From NCBI GenBank assembly GCA_021904315.1, contig CM038921.1, positions 9,392,146 through 9,456,145 on the forward strand: a stretch of DNA of 64,000 bases, given 5' to 3'. Positions 23,620 to 36,859 of the stretch are shown here, piece after piece; the first letter of the stretch is position 1, and every line of letters starts with the position of its first letter. The notes under the pieces were generated by a model. It worked only from the letters and a program-made list of their open reading frames with translations, was not told where the DNA came from and did no database searches. The position numbers and the translations under genes are program-made. This DNA is from Sphagnum magellanicum (taxonomy: Eukaryota > Streptophyta > Sphagnopsida > Sphagnales > Sphagnaceae).

Positions 23620-23900
23620 TTGTGGGAGTTGAGGCTCACTTTAGAAGGGGTTCAAGGTCCAAATTCCTATGAACCAATTTTGACTCATTTGAAGCAAATT
23701 AAATCAATCCTTGAGTTGGACCCTACATTGCATCTTGGTTCTTCAAATCATGAGCTCTCCTTTTTAGCTCCTTTTTTTTTTTTTGGGTTGGAACCAATTG
23801 ATTTTCCCTCCAAAATGGTGCCATGCAAGTTTCACCTTGATTTGCCATTTTTTGGTCTTGGACCCTCATCTAAAGTGGCCATGAGTCTCAACCAATGGTC
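23620..23900 (+). mobile_element. Dispersed repeat family E, copy 1
   Basis: The text GGCTCACTTTAGAAGGGGTT, then CATTTGAAGCAAATT, GAGTTGGACC, TTGGTTCTTCAAAT, GAACCAATTGATTT and TTTGGTCTTGGACC matches, in order, the reverse complement of 46250-46562. The overlying 150-codon ORF (23611-24063) is the read-through of this element and its flank, not a recognised protein. Confidence 0.7.
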
Positions 23901-26900
23901 ATATTATTTGATGAAAGTTGCACTTGGGAGAGACTATGTCACGCCACTAGGAACTTTGTGGGAACTAACTTTAACCAATGTTCATTTGTTGGGCGTAACT
24001 AATACTCGGGAGAGATTGTGCTACATCATTGGGAACTTTGTACACAACTTGCTAGACTCATGATGTTCAATTTGCCAATGACAAGCATTTGAAAGAGCAT
24101 TTGAACCTAAAAGAAAACTCAGGGTAAAATATGGAATCTCCCTTGGGTGACAAATTATGGTTACATGGTGGATGAATCCATCTAGACATACAATGTGTTT
24201 TTTGGGGGGTCAATTTGTGATGTAGGAAAAAATATTAAGCCATTAACAATATGTGAAAATAATGAAAATTTAAGCATCCTATATTTTTTTATTACCTCTT
24301 GAAACCAAATATAGAAATTTGGAAATTATTATTATTGTTCTTGGAATTCCAGCAATTACAAACCTGAATAGAGTTCATTTTGAAATTTTAATTTGTGATG
24401 TCATTTAATAGTGAAAATTTGCCAATATTAAGAATGTTATTGACACAAATGGCAAATGGAATCACATACAATAGACAAAATGTCAAAAAATTAATGAATT
24501 CCTATCTCAAAGAAAATAATTCCATGCATGATATTGGTGAGCGTGTGGAAAATCTGGAAAACCCCATTCTTCAAGGAAACATTATTCTTAAACTTTAGTC
24601 AAACCAAGAAGTAAAGTCAAAAATAGAAATTGCAATGTAATTATTTATGTTCAACTTAGAACCCTAATTGAGAAAACCTAACTTTCATCATCTGCCTTTT
24701 GTTTCACTTTTACTTGATGGTATGTAACTTTTGAAACTAGTGGCTCCACAACTCTCACTCATCTACACCTTTGTGTCAATGCCATGACACGTAAATTAAT
24801 GTTATTTCATACGCTTCATTTTTTTCACATCCTTAGAAATTCATATTTATTTAAATTTTATTTTTAAAAAAATATGACACACTGGGGCAACTATAAATAT
24901 AATAAATTATAAGCTTCAGAATATTTCATTTGAAAAAAAGATAATGATTTTTTTTTTCTGGCAAAAGGACCCCAAAAAGGATCATATTTGTAAATGCAAA
25001 GTAAACACATTGGCTTGTTAAATGTCATTTGCACCCACCAACATAATCATTGATAATTTCATTCATGAACATCCATTTTTCATTCAAAATGGATGAATTT
25101 CATCCACCACAAACTTATAATTGACTTGTCATTAATTTATAATTCATTTCTAATTCATTTGTGGTACACGTGTAATTTATTTGTAATTCATTCATTTTTA
25201 AAAAAGGTTTTCAAGAATGTTTTTGGATGGTACACATATGAAAACATCCATAGAAACTTCCTTGAATCAAGTCCCCAAAAGGGTATAAATAAACAAGACC
25301 TCCCATTATCTTTAGTATGTTCAATACTACTTTAAAATATGATCTTGCACCATAACTTTGTTCTATTTTTTTCATGTTTATGTTTTCACACTTTGTCATA
25401 ATAAAATTATGGTTGGACTTACATTTTGCACATTTTGTATTCTTGTTTAGAGTTTTCATGTTTTTATTTATGGTTTTGTGTGTTTCATGTTTGATTTAAA
25501 ACCTTTTTTTTTTCATAGCTTGTTTTAATGTGTGCCCATAGGTAATCCCTTTGTATGGGTATTTTTCATGTTTTTAACAAGTGCAATTGAAGCATTAGAG
25601 AAGTTGATTTATTTTGTTTAACTTATTTATATATTAAAACATAAAAACATCTCATTATATTATTATCCACAATTGGTCGCATATATTATTTTCATTATGA
25701 GAAATCATATCCTTTGCAACTTGTCCTATGCAACTAAAAAATGTATTTTGCAACTAGAACATTGCAAATAACATTTCACAATTGCATAAAACACAATTTT
25801 TCATAATGCTTATTTAAACAATTATTTTTGTAATTAATTGCATTGCACACATGCATCATTCAATGAAAGGGATGCCTATTTAAGCTCCTTTATGATGTGA
25901 TTTGGAGGTTGCATTTGATGTAATATTATGATAATTTTATGAATTTTTTGAATAATTTTCATGTTTTTAACATTAAATAATGGGTTGGGTGTTGTCAATT
26001 TTGGTGGTTTGGTATTGTCAATTTTGATTTACAATATATCCTTGGGTGAGTTCATGGATGCAATGGGTGTTAGAATTTGATGGCCAAACTTGGTAATACC
26101 CATCCATCCCTTTACCTAATACATTTTTAGATTGGTCCATGGTAACATCAACCTTTCAAAAAATTGTGAAGATACTAGAATAAGTTGATGATACCTTTTT
26201 ATGCCACGTATTGATGATGAGGCTTTGACTAGGCTTCAACTATGCGCACTAGTTGACATGGTGATGTGTAAGGTTTCAACCATTGTAGGGATTGTTAAAC
26301 TAATGCACCATTATTCTTTAATGTAATTGGAGGACAAAAAAATTTATAATTTAAATGACATGTGAAATATTCTTTCATGTAAGGCATTGTTAGAAGTGGT
26401 GTTGTAGGATTTGATTTTAAATAGAATGAACCCATTAACATCTTCATAATAATGGACGGCACATTTAGATGGGAATCATTTTGTTGTTGTATTCCTATCC
26501 CATAGTTAACCATAGTGGTTAGTTACATCCTAACCATTCACATGTATCTATCTATGTAGTAGCCACCAAATGCCTTATCTACATACCTATCTATGTAATA
26601 ACTACTTACAATATCTACTTACTTACCTATGATGTTTACCTCCTTATAATATTCTAGTTATGCAATGTGAGGTTTTAGGAAGGGTTTTGTTGAAGGTAGA
26701 ATTGTGTTGTCATTGTATGACATAATGGGGCTAGACTAATTAGGTCAACATAAGAGAGGGTAGTTTGAATTGCCTCATGGCAGGAAATTGGAAATTAACT
26801 TTGGAGGAATTTTGATTTTGAATCATTAGATGTTGTTGTAGTTTTTTTAAGACCTTATGCTAAAGCTAGGAAAAGAGATATTTTTATGGGAAAACATATG

Positions 26901-28534
26901 ATGATGTTTGTACTTGCTTTGGATTTCTATTTTCAATTCCAAATTGCTTTGACTTTTGTTTTCAGTTCATTGCAAAAATTATTCTAGCATAGATATCGAT
27001 TTTTTATCAATTTGATAAATCTAATTTCTATTTTCTACAATTTTATTGTTACAGATGCTAATAGTCTTAATGAAAATATGTTAAAGTACAAAAATTAAAA
27101 TTAAAATAGTAAAAATTAATTATCATTTACCATTTGACAACCATCCCCAAGATGAATTTGAGGTAAAAAATCAAAATTTTACTATTTTTTTTGTTTTGTT
27201 GTTTTTGTTAAAAATATAGAGAGGTTGTTGTGTGGAATTTATTTTTCTAGTTTTACAAATTTAAAATTGGTTGAAAGGTTATTAATATTGAAATATGAGC
27301 AAAATAGTTGTCATAAAGGTTTGAATATACAATAATTTATTGACCAAGAATAATAGTGGAACAAAGATGAACATGAATTACATGGTGATTCCAAGTTTAT
27401 AGAGACAATTAGATTAGGTTGCAATTCAACAAATTGAAACAAAAGCCATAGTAGATGCAAAATCGCAATTGTTGGAAAATGTAGCGTAGTTTCACACTAT
27501 AAAAAAATAGTATATTATGTCAAGAATACCCAAAACAGGAGAATGACTTGCAAGGTACAAAATGTCACTTATAATAAGGCAAAGGCATGGTAAAGTATGC
27601 CAAAAAAGTAGTCACACACATGCAAAAATTGCAATTGCATGAAAACAAAAGTAGTTAAATATGTGAAATATTTGGCCATTTATTTTAAAATTATATGAGT
27701 GCACTATATGATATGTGAAAATGTTTTTAAAAGACTAATATTTCATAATAATAATTTTTTTAATGTACTTTCAACATACTTTGCAAAAACTACGCAGTTG
27801 TCACACTTGTTGAGAAGCACACATTTTCTATTGTTTTCAATTACAAGTTCAAAAAATCATTACCATGATGCACTTAAGAATAATTTGGGATATATTTTAA
27901 CAAGTTCAAAAAAAGAATTCCATTTTATTTTCCTACAGAAAATTATGTTTTAAACCTTTGTTGACTATGTTCTAATGAAGCTTGCAAGCTACTTGAATCC
28001 AAGTTTTTTTTCCATCAAAAGCCAAAAAAAACCACCCATTTTTGTTTACAAAGAGAATCTTAATTGGTAAGTTCATTGTAGGATTGTCCATTGTGCAAAT
28101 ATATGTGAATTTGGAGGTATGTGGTAGCCCTAATCCATTTTCCTAGTTGGAGTCCTCCTTGGGTCATAGTTATGCGAAGGTTGATAATCAAGCTACAACT
28201 GTAATTAAGAACAAATTGTGTGGATATAGTTTAATGGGGATCCTTCACATTATAACCTTATAGGATCTAAAAAACTATCTTCTGAATTGGTGGCAATTGA
28301 CCAATGGGAAATAAACAAAATGCAAGACCAACCAATGTTGAGAAGTTCCAAACTAAAGAGGCCCAACAAGTTGCAGCAACCAACACAATTGCTACTATAG
28401 AAATAAGGTAATAATAAGGTTATCCTAGTCATAGCTTATAGTTAGAAGTCATTTTTAGGGTTTTATGGCCTTTTATTTTTGTGAAGCATATGCCATTGGA
28501 TTTTGAAAGTGTTTTAGCTATCAAAATGGTTTAT
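23901..28534. other. AT-rich stretch with no recognisable gene
   Basis: The longest ORFs (24395-24598, 25093-25335 and 27699-27953 plus; 26295-26513 minus) are lysine-, asparagine- and phenylalanine-rich and have no domain signature. T runs, AATT words and CATTTGT phrases dominate. I saw no RNA gene and no paired inverted ends. Confidence 0.4.
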
Positions 28535-30188
28535 GACACACCCCCAAACTCGTTAAGAAACCCAAACATGGGTCCTAGAATGAAACAACCAAAATAAATA
28601 AATTAGGGCACGTTGCTTAACTCACAACATTTCAGGGGTAGGAAGGCATGTTGGAGCTCCAAGATGAGATTAAGATGAACTCACAAATGAGAGTTTAAGA
28701 TGAAATCAATGTGCACAACCAAGAAAAGAAGGTAAGTTGAATGGAAGTGATGCGACAAATTTAGTAAGGACAACCTCAAGCACATGTTTTACATGACCCG
28801 CAATCTTTGGGAGGAGGCATCACTTCCCTCCCTATAGTATACTTTGTGCCTCTCCACGAGGACTACATCCAAATGTGACTTTTCTCCAAGACTCTCAAAT
28901 GGGAGTTCTAAAATTGGGACTTTTGTTGTCCTAAAACTTTAGACGTTCATATATTTCTCAAATCAAAATTTTTTTTGTGGAAAAACTTGATGGCAATATT
29001 TTATAGCCCTTAAAAAAATATTTCCAATGGTGTATAGCACACCCCAATCGGAGCTCATTTGACCCCTGCTTTCAAGGGGTTTGTGGTCGGGAGTCAAATT
29101 CTTAATTTGACTCCCGCCCTTTCTTTTGATCATAATTCATGCAAATCAAATCTAAATGAATAATGCAAGGGCACTTTAAGCATTTACGCTTTAAGATCTT
29201 TTAAATAATGTCCTAGGGGCCCAATTTGGTGTTTTTTTTCCCTTTCGAACCAAAACTCTAAACATTCACAATGTCGCAACCCTAGCTTTGGGCTCGCGAC
29301 CAATGTAAGGGCTTGCAAAGGTGTGGGCCAAGAGTGAAGCCCAAGAGTCACATTTCATGCTCCCAAGAGTGTAGGAGAATGTGAGGGAATGAACCCCCAC
29401 ATTCCCAAATGAGCTTCCACTTTGGGAATTGGAGTCTTAATGGACTTCCAAATTTTTAGAGGGCAATTTCAGGTGTCAAAATTCATTGGATTAAAGATTT
29501 CCTTGTATCATTGGAAAGCTCTTTGAACGTAGATGCCTAAAATGGACTCGTATGACCCATTTGGATACTTAAAACACAAGTTATGACCAAAAGAAAGGCT
29601 GAAAGTCAAAGTGTTAATTTGATTCATGACCACTAAAAGTCGGGAATTGCTCTGATTTATTTGCGTGCAGGTAGCTTGCCACATATCGTCAAAAAGTTCT
29701 CAACAAGGGCTATTATGTTTCTTCAAACTTCATTTCAATCAAAGTTATGCACACAAAGTTATGGGCTTTCAAAATCGCAAGAATCCCAATTTTGAAAATT
29801 TCGGAACTCCAACTTGGGAATCTTGGGACATAATGACATTTGGGTGTTGGCCCCGTGGCCAGACATAGAGAATATTATAAGGGGAAAATGGTGGCTTCCC
29901 CCAAATCTGGGATGTGGTGAGTTTTATGAGTCCATGTTTGCCCGTGATTCATCTGTGCACCAAAAGTGCTCCAACTATGCACTAACCAACTTGTTGTTTG
30001 GTTTGTGTAGGTCCGTGTGAAGAATTGACCTAATTGTCACTTGTTCTAGTCCTCATCCTGGAGCTCCAACACGCCTCTCTACCCTTGAAGTGTTGTGAAC
30101 CAATGAACGTTCCCCAACTCCTTATCCTTCCATTGTTTTCACCTTTGGACTTGTAGTTGAGTCTATCAAGGAGTTTTGGGGTGCGTTA
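28535..30188. mobile_element. Foldback-type element, locus 1 (two inverted halves, tail to tail)
   Basis: The left end GACACACCCCCAAACTCGTT and the right end, reverse-complemented TAACGCACCCCAAAACTCC, are imperfect inverted repeats. The left half (about 28640-29250) is the approximate reverse complement of the right half (about 29262-30130). Paired landmarks include GTTGGAGCTCCAAGATGAG with CATCCTGGAGCTCCAACACG, and TCCCTCCCTATAGTATACTT with AATATTATAAGGGGAAAATG. Both halves also occur at 58.9-60.6 kb. No transposase is present, so it depends on another element. It contains a perfect 13-bp hairpin at 29088-29116. Confidence 0.75.
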
Positions 30189-31050
30189 GAAACGGCCAAA
30201 CTTGCATGTGGCAAAAGCACATCTACGAAGAACCCCCACGACATTGCGAGTTGCCATTTTCAGAGTAGATCACGTGGTAAGATAACTTCGTAAGGAATCA
30301 ATAAATCTAAGGCCACATGAATTCCAACAGTGCTTGCCCCATCCATTAGTTGTTGGAAAGGACAAGACCTATCGTAAGTTTATGGCAAAAACAGTTCTAG
30401 GGGAAAGGTCTACATTAAAGGTTGACTTTGATGATGATATTGACGACTTCTTTATTCTTGTCAACATCTTTTGATCTCGAGCAGTGCTTCCGTGCAAGGA
30501 ACATATTTATTTACAATTTTGATGACCTTGTGTGAACATTAAGGTCCTAAAGGGGGGATGATGTTAGGAATATGGTGCTTATCGAATGGTGAGCAGGGAG
30601 TAGTTTAAAAAATTGTTATAATGACAAAACAAGGCAATCTATATGCTGAATTAAATTATAGCTGATCTAAGTAGACGTCTTACTAAAGGTCAATAGGGTG
30701 TTATTCAGTAGACCTAACAAGTTCGGGTGTCAACACATTTACCTGCCAAACCCATGGGCTTGCCAAAATGACGTAGGCTTAAATATCTAAAGGTTTGAGG
30801 AGACAAGGAAAAGGTTGGAGATATTAGGATGGGTGGGAAGTAGTTTTCATTAATGAGCCTAGTAAAAATGATACTTATGTACTCAGATTGAATAATACAC
30901 ACACAAATTTCTATGACTAAGACATGTTATTATGTATGAATGTTCCATCTTCCACATGGCTTGCTGGTAGTAGTTTGTAGCTTGTAACATGTATTAACTA
31001 CTTGGGTACATGTTATTACACGTAGATGGTAGACGAGAACCCAATAGCAA
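30189..31050 (+). other. Possible polypurine tract and LTR start of a decayed retroelement
   Basis: AAAGGGGGGATGATG followed by TGTTAGGAATA at about 30550-30572 resembles the polypurine tract and TG start of a 3' LTR in plant Ty3/Gypsy-type elements. The preceding 200 bp read openly only in short pieces with no domain I can name. I found no matching second LTR and no clear CA end, so this is a suggestion only. Confidence 0.3.
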
Positions 31051-34000
31051 TGGATACCTAAGTCACATCAAAACATCACTAACATCTTGGTGGGTCTATT
31101 GGATTTAATTTAACATTTTGCATGGTTTAGATGTTGCATAGCTTGAAGATATTTCATATTATAAAAATGTGAAGTATGGTTCTAAACTATGACTTCAACA
31201 TTTCATTTGTGGATTTGTGTTGAAAAAAACTAACATAAATTGTTTCGACCCTATTTTTTTGTTTAATTTTTCAAAAAAATAACATTTGTTGGCAACATTC
31301 ATAATAAAGTTCATTCATTTTTTCATTCATAGTTTCATCCATAAAAATCATTCATCCATAGACACATCATAAAATATTCCTCCATGTCAACAAAGATTTT
31401 ATCCTACCTATCAACAAATATTCTAAAAAAGATACGTTCTTGCTCATGTGTTCATGCTAACCTGCTTATGTTCATGCTTGTAGGCTCATGAACTAGCATT
31501 CTTGCTCTTGAACTTGCAATGTGTATAGGGGATGTACTACAAGCTCTCGTCCACCTCTAGCATCTTCCAATGCCACGACATATCATTCCCAGATGTCATA
31601 CATCAAAGCACTAGGCTCCAATGTATCCTTTACAACAAACAATGGAAGGGCAGATGTGGTAAGGTCTTCTTTAGCTACTTGGTGGGTAAGCCAAAAAACA
31701 TTAGTACTAGCTAGGCCCTTCTAAACCTTTGATACAAGTCTCGCATCCCACAACCTTTTCAATTCTTGGAAGGGATCCATATCATTCACAAGTAATGGCT
31801 AGATGATGTAGATGAACACATCATCAAGCACTGCAAGGATGAACAAGCCACATGAGTAGTGCACTCATGCCATTGTTGCCCGAGTGATACCTACGCAATG
31901 GTAATCAGTAATTGGCTACCCACCAAATGTGGACTATCTAGCTCTCTTGTTGGCCACCACCTACACATACATGAAACCATGCAATCAACCAAACAAGTCA
32001 AAACCTTTTTGTCTTGGCTTGTCATTGTAGGGTTGTGTGATCATATTTGACTAATGTAACATGGCAATCAAAAAGAAAACTATCCAATGGGGAAAAAAAA
32101 AATGGGGTTCCCTTGAACATAGGACATGCAATCCCTAGAAACCACAGATTCAGTGCATTGTAGTTTATCCCCTTGTCATCTTTCTATGTAAAATGAATAT
32201 CAATGGGATTGGTTATTGGAATTTAATCATTCTGTATTGAAATGCCTCTCACTGACCAAGGTTTGACCTTGCAATGACTCTTTAAAGAGTTTTTGGCAGT
32301 AGAAGAATCATGGTACATAGTATGGTTAATAGTCGATTAGCTTATGTAGAACGTACCATGAAATGTAGACTCACAAATCATGGGGTAGCAATAATTGAGC
32401 AAAGCTTCTATAATAACCTCTCTAATTGCCTCTCAAAAATCTCTCCTCTACATCCCATAATACCTACATATAGGACTAGTATATGGACACACATAAAGCA
32501 AATGAAGAAATAAAAAGAAAACAAGTGGATCCACACCATGTTCTCAAAAGTGGCTAGGACAAATTGACATAGGCTTGAATCTATAACCTTAACAACGGGA
32601 ACTTTTTCAAGGGGTATTGAGTGTGCTACCTATCCAACAATTTGGATTCTATTGCACTTAAACCTTCCATTGACATTTGCACAAGTGCATTCTGACTAGA
32701 ACCAACAATAAAAAGACAATATTTGAGTAAAAGATGGCGACTTTACCTTCTTTGGATATTCAATGTTTTGGATGCACTAGTCTGAACTCTTTAGAAACCT
32801 GCAAACAATGTAGTGGTAGTTGTCAACACAAGGTGATTCATACAACAAATATGTGGCATAGTAGGACATCTTAGGAGGCTCAAGAATATGGTAAAAAAAT
32901 CAAGTGGGTGTCATGTGGTCCACATAAGAGGTTTGGTCCCCACATAAATGACATTGGACTGCACCAAATTGACATGTATGGTTGCAAAAACAACCAGAGA
33001 TTTAGACACATCTAATTTGATGATCTAGAATGATGCTCCCAAGACAAAGCTAGGATCAAGGGCCCTAATAATAAATATGCATCCCTTAATACAAGGCTTA
33101 ATATGGTGAACCTTAATACATGCCTTTATATTATTAAAATGCATCCCTTTATATGGTTAAAAACCAAACCAAATTTTAGTATTGGATTTTGGTTTCCATT
33201 GTGTTGCAATAGACCTTTGCAAATAGCTTACACATATTCAAGATCTTTTTGTATTGGCACTTTGACTAGATTTGGGCCCAAGGCCATGCTACAATTCCTC
33301 ACTGGCCATGTCAAGTTAATCAAGAAGGTGAAAATGGGTGTGTGGGCTTATGATGCATTCCCTTACATGTGTATCTTGGACTTTACTGAAATGGGTTATA
33401 GCTACACAACGTGGAAAGCTACATCAATTATGCCACAGATTAGGCCAAGCAGATACAAATGCCATGAAAATCATATGGGTCTGGATGTGAACAAGGCATA
33501 ACATAGAAATTCAATACACTTAAATTAACTTGAAGTAGAAGACTTTGAAGAGGTATGTCAAATTGGTGCTACTTTGGAAGATTATGCACACTAGAAGAAG
33601 TCTGGTGAGATGCAACCCATCTTTCTCCAACTATGTGTGACTAAATGATGTTTGCAACTACATGTGGTTGTTTCTATGACTACACTTCATGATTGGTTTA
33701 TTGTGCAACTATGATGCAACTAAGTTTGCAACTAATAATTTTTCTTCCATCCTTCTAGGATGGTCTACATCCATGATCAAGCCTATAATTGCCATTAGTT
33801 GCATATGCCACCAATCTTAGTCGCATAGTTTTGTAATCCATATTCATATACACACATGTATTAGGGAAACATCTAGGGTCAATTTTTATGGGTGTATTGA
33901 AATTGCATTAAATACATATTTATAATTGATTGGGAATATACAACATGCATGTATTAGATGGATTGTGTTCAAAATTTTGAAGGGGTTCATTTTGGGTTTA

Positions 34001-36855
34001 TTTAATGGCTTGTTGTAGTTGGTATTAAGACCATATTAAACGTATGTCAAGGGTATATTTGTCAAGGTGTCAAATTGAGGTCTTATTGAAAATGGGTTCT
34101 TTCAAGGTGACTGAGTTTTGATTTTTTTGATTTTTGGCCTTGCTACATCTAAGCACCTAAAAATTGCAAGGTAGATGCTTGTGAAATATATTGAACTATA
34201 ATTTCAAAGACTCATGAATCCTCTACTACCATAAGGCTACATGATAAAGTGCAACAAGGAGTGACGTGCACCAGGAGTTTAGACACAAAGATACCCATGC
34301 ATCAGCACCACAAAACCTAAACATCCACTTGAATAGAATGGACCTATCTCTTTATTACTATCATTCCATTGAGTACATAACATGTCTATAATAGGGGATC
34401 GTGCCCAACAATGACATATAGAATAACTTAGCTTTCACTAGTGGCACACACAATGTAGGTAAATAGTCCAGGTTGTTGATTTCCATCAACCTCCCTATAA
34501 AAGATGGAGCCAATCTAGTCTAGAAAAAAGGTGACATGTCCAACTCAATCACATGGTATTTCTTCCTTGTGCACCATTTGAAAGTTGCAAAGACTAACGA
34601 ATAATACCCCAAGGCCATTGATGCACATAGTACACCACTACCATGTCACTTGTCCACTAATTCATGGAAGATCCAAAATCCACCCTATGTCAAATTGCAA
34701 TGTCAGTTGTGAAACACCCCATATATAAAAGATCAAGTGGATGGACCATGTAGGACCAAAGAATACTACTCCTAACAATTGTACACCCACTAGACATAAA
34801 TAAATAACCATGGATTAAACACAAGAATATAAATTGGCCAAATTGGGCAACCCATGCTATATTCCAATGTTCTAATACCATTTCATTGGAGTGAGATTTT
34901 GATTAAAAATGAATAAATAGGTGGGAGAAAATTAACTAGATTACATCCACTAGGATGAGGATAAGGCCAACACATCTATAGTTAGGTCTAAAACGTAACA
35001 ATAGCAATAGTAGACTCCGCAACCTTATGTAATTGGCACATGTATATTCTAACAGATCATACTACACTAAATCAACAAGTATTGAACTGTTATATAATTT
35101 TTTTCCCTTGTCACACAATATACTGTTGAATTATAAAGCTGGCTTTTATTGATGATTGGATTGGAATTTTCTACATGCTTACATCAAACCAAAATAAATC
35201 AATCATGTGGGGAGAGGGGTGTAAGGTGTAATTGTATTGATGTACCTAGCCAGTTTTCAGATCACCACAGTTGTGGAAGGTGAGGTGAAGTTGACATCAT
35301 GTGGGTTGTCATTTGATGTCACTCAAAATAACATAATACTTGTCACATAATTCATGACTCCCAAACCTACACAATAATACACTTGCTATGAACACCTATT
35401 GCCACTAAGAATCCCATATTCTCCCATTCACCAAGAAGAAATCTCATATATAATGACATAATCACATATTTTGTCCCCATAAGACCTGTCATCACTAATA
35501 AAACTCTTGCCCTAGTGATGCTGAACTAAAAAATACATTAAAAGAAACTAGAAAGTAAAATCGTGTTCATCAACCACATCATGAATTTGATCATCACATG
35601 ATATAAACTTCTAAGAATGAAAAAATAGGGTCGTGTTGACCCCTATTTCTTTAGTTATTCAGATTACTGTGAGAATGGCTTCATTAAAATACTTAAATTA
35701 TATATAAAAGTGAAATAAACCACATGGAAACTTCACTTGAATCTTGCTGATCCATGGCATTATGGTGCAATGTCTTCAACTTCTACATTAAAAAATGGTG
35801 TTTGTTAACCAACAATACGTCATTTCCATACCAACACTCCTCCACATTATGCATCTTGCTAACCACCTACAGCCAAACATCACATCAAAACCAAAGTATT
35901 GTTCATATATATGTTGGAAAAATATGCCCTCTAGCAAGGTTTTTGAAATGGCAAAAATCAGGCCCACAAATTTGTTTAACATAAGTTATTATGGGATACA
36001 ATATTGGTGCCCATCGTCACTCACAGCAAGATAAGGCAAGAACATTAACCATCAAGACACATGCATGAATGTATTGTAGTGTGTCACCCCAAGTAGTTTT
36101 GAAATTAGAAAGCATTTGTGCAAAATTCACCAATTGCTGACCAATACCTATTCTACTGGAAAAACCAATTGGCTTCTCCATTAACTCATCGCACTATTGC
36201 CAGTATCCATATGAGCATCAAACCCGACTATTGGTGGATTTAGGTTTTGGATTCATGAAGGTATGTGACTTATGTATTTCTCTTCAACATATAATGTATT
36301 AGCTATAAACAATGCCCATATTAATTGATAGTGGTTATTCAACCCTCTAGTTCCACAAACCAACATCATAACACAATATTGGCAATGTCTGATTGTGGGA
36401 CCATGAATCAATAACCCCAATCATGTTGAAGCTTGTACCTACTTTTGGTCCACAACATGTATCTAGGTTCTATTTCAAAACTATTATTGCCAAATTAATT
36501 TGATAATTCCAACCGCCATACGGCCAAAGGAAAAATGGACATGAACAAGATTTGCCCATTATGCTCCAATGGGTAGTCCAAGAATATATATAAGGATAAT
36601 TTAAAACCCTTGTAATGTATGTTGCTAGATTTATAAGTGCATAGCAATGTAATTTGCATCATTCAATCCCAAGATTTCAACTTCTGTAATAATTGTGTCA
36701 ACCCAAACTCTTGCTTGGATTGTTGTTTGGGAATATCCACCCCAGCATTTGCTCAAGCATACACCTTTAAACAATCCATAGGCACTTTGTTGTGCGCTCC
36801 ATTTTGTCAAGGGCCTGACAAGCTACATTGTTGATTCATCATCATCACCTAGCCA
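31051..36855. other. Intergenic DNA with no supported gene
   Basis: The largest ORF (33103-33501 plus, 132 codons) contains no domain, motif or signal that I recognise. It has no splice-linked neighbour, and its reading frame opens in DNA of the same composition as its surroundings. Overlapping ORFs on opposite strands at 35754-36034 are likewise unsupported. CATT and CCAA words are frequent, which suggests very old, unclassifiable repeats. Confidence 0.35.
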
Positions 36856-36859
36856 TTGC

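Noticed and set aside
23611-24063. 150-codon plus-strand ORF
   Set aside because: It covers repeat family E, whose reversed copy at 46.3 kb gives a related ORF only because the element is shared.
33103-33501. 132-codon plus-strand ORF
   Set aside because: No recognisable domain, signal or neighbouring exon; kept only as an unsupported ORF.
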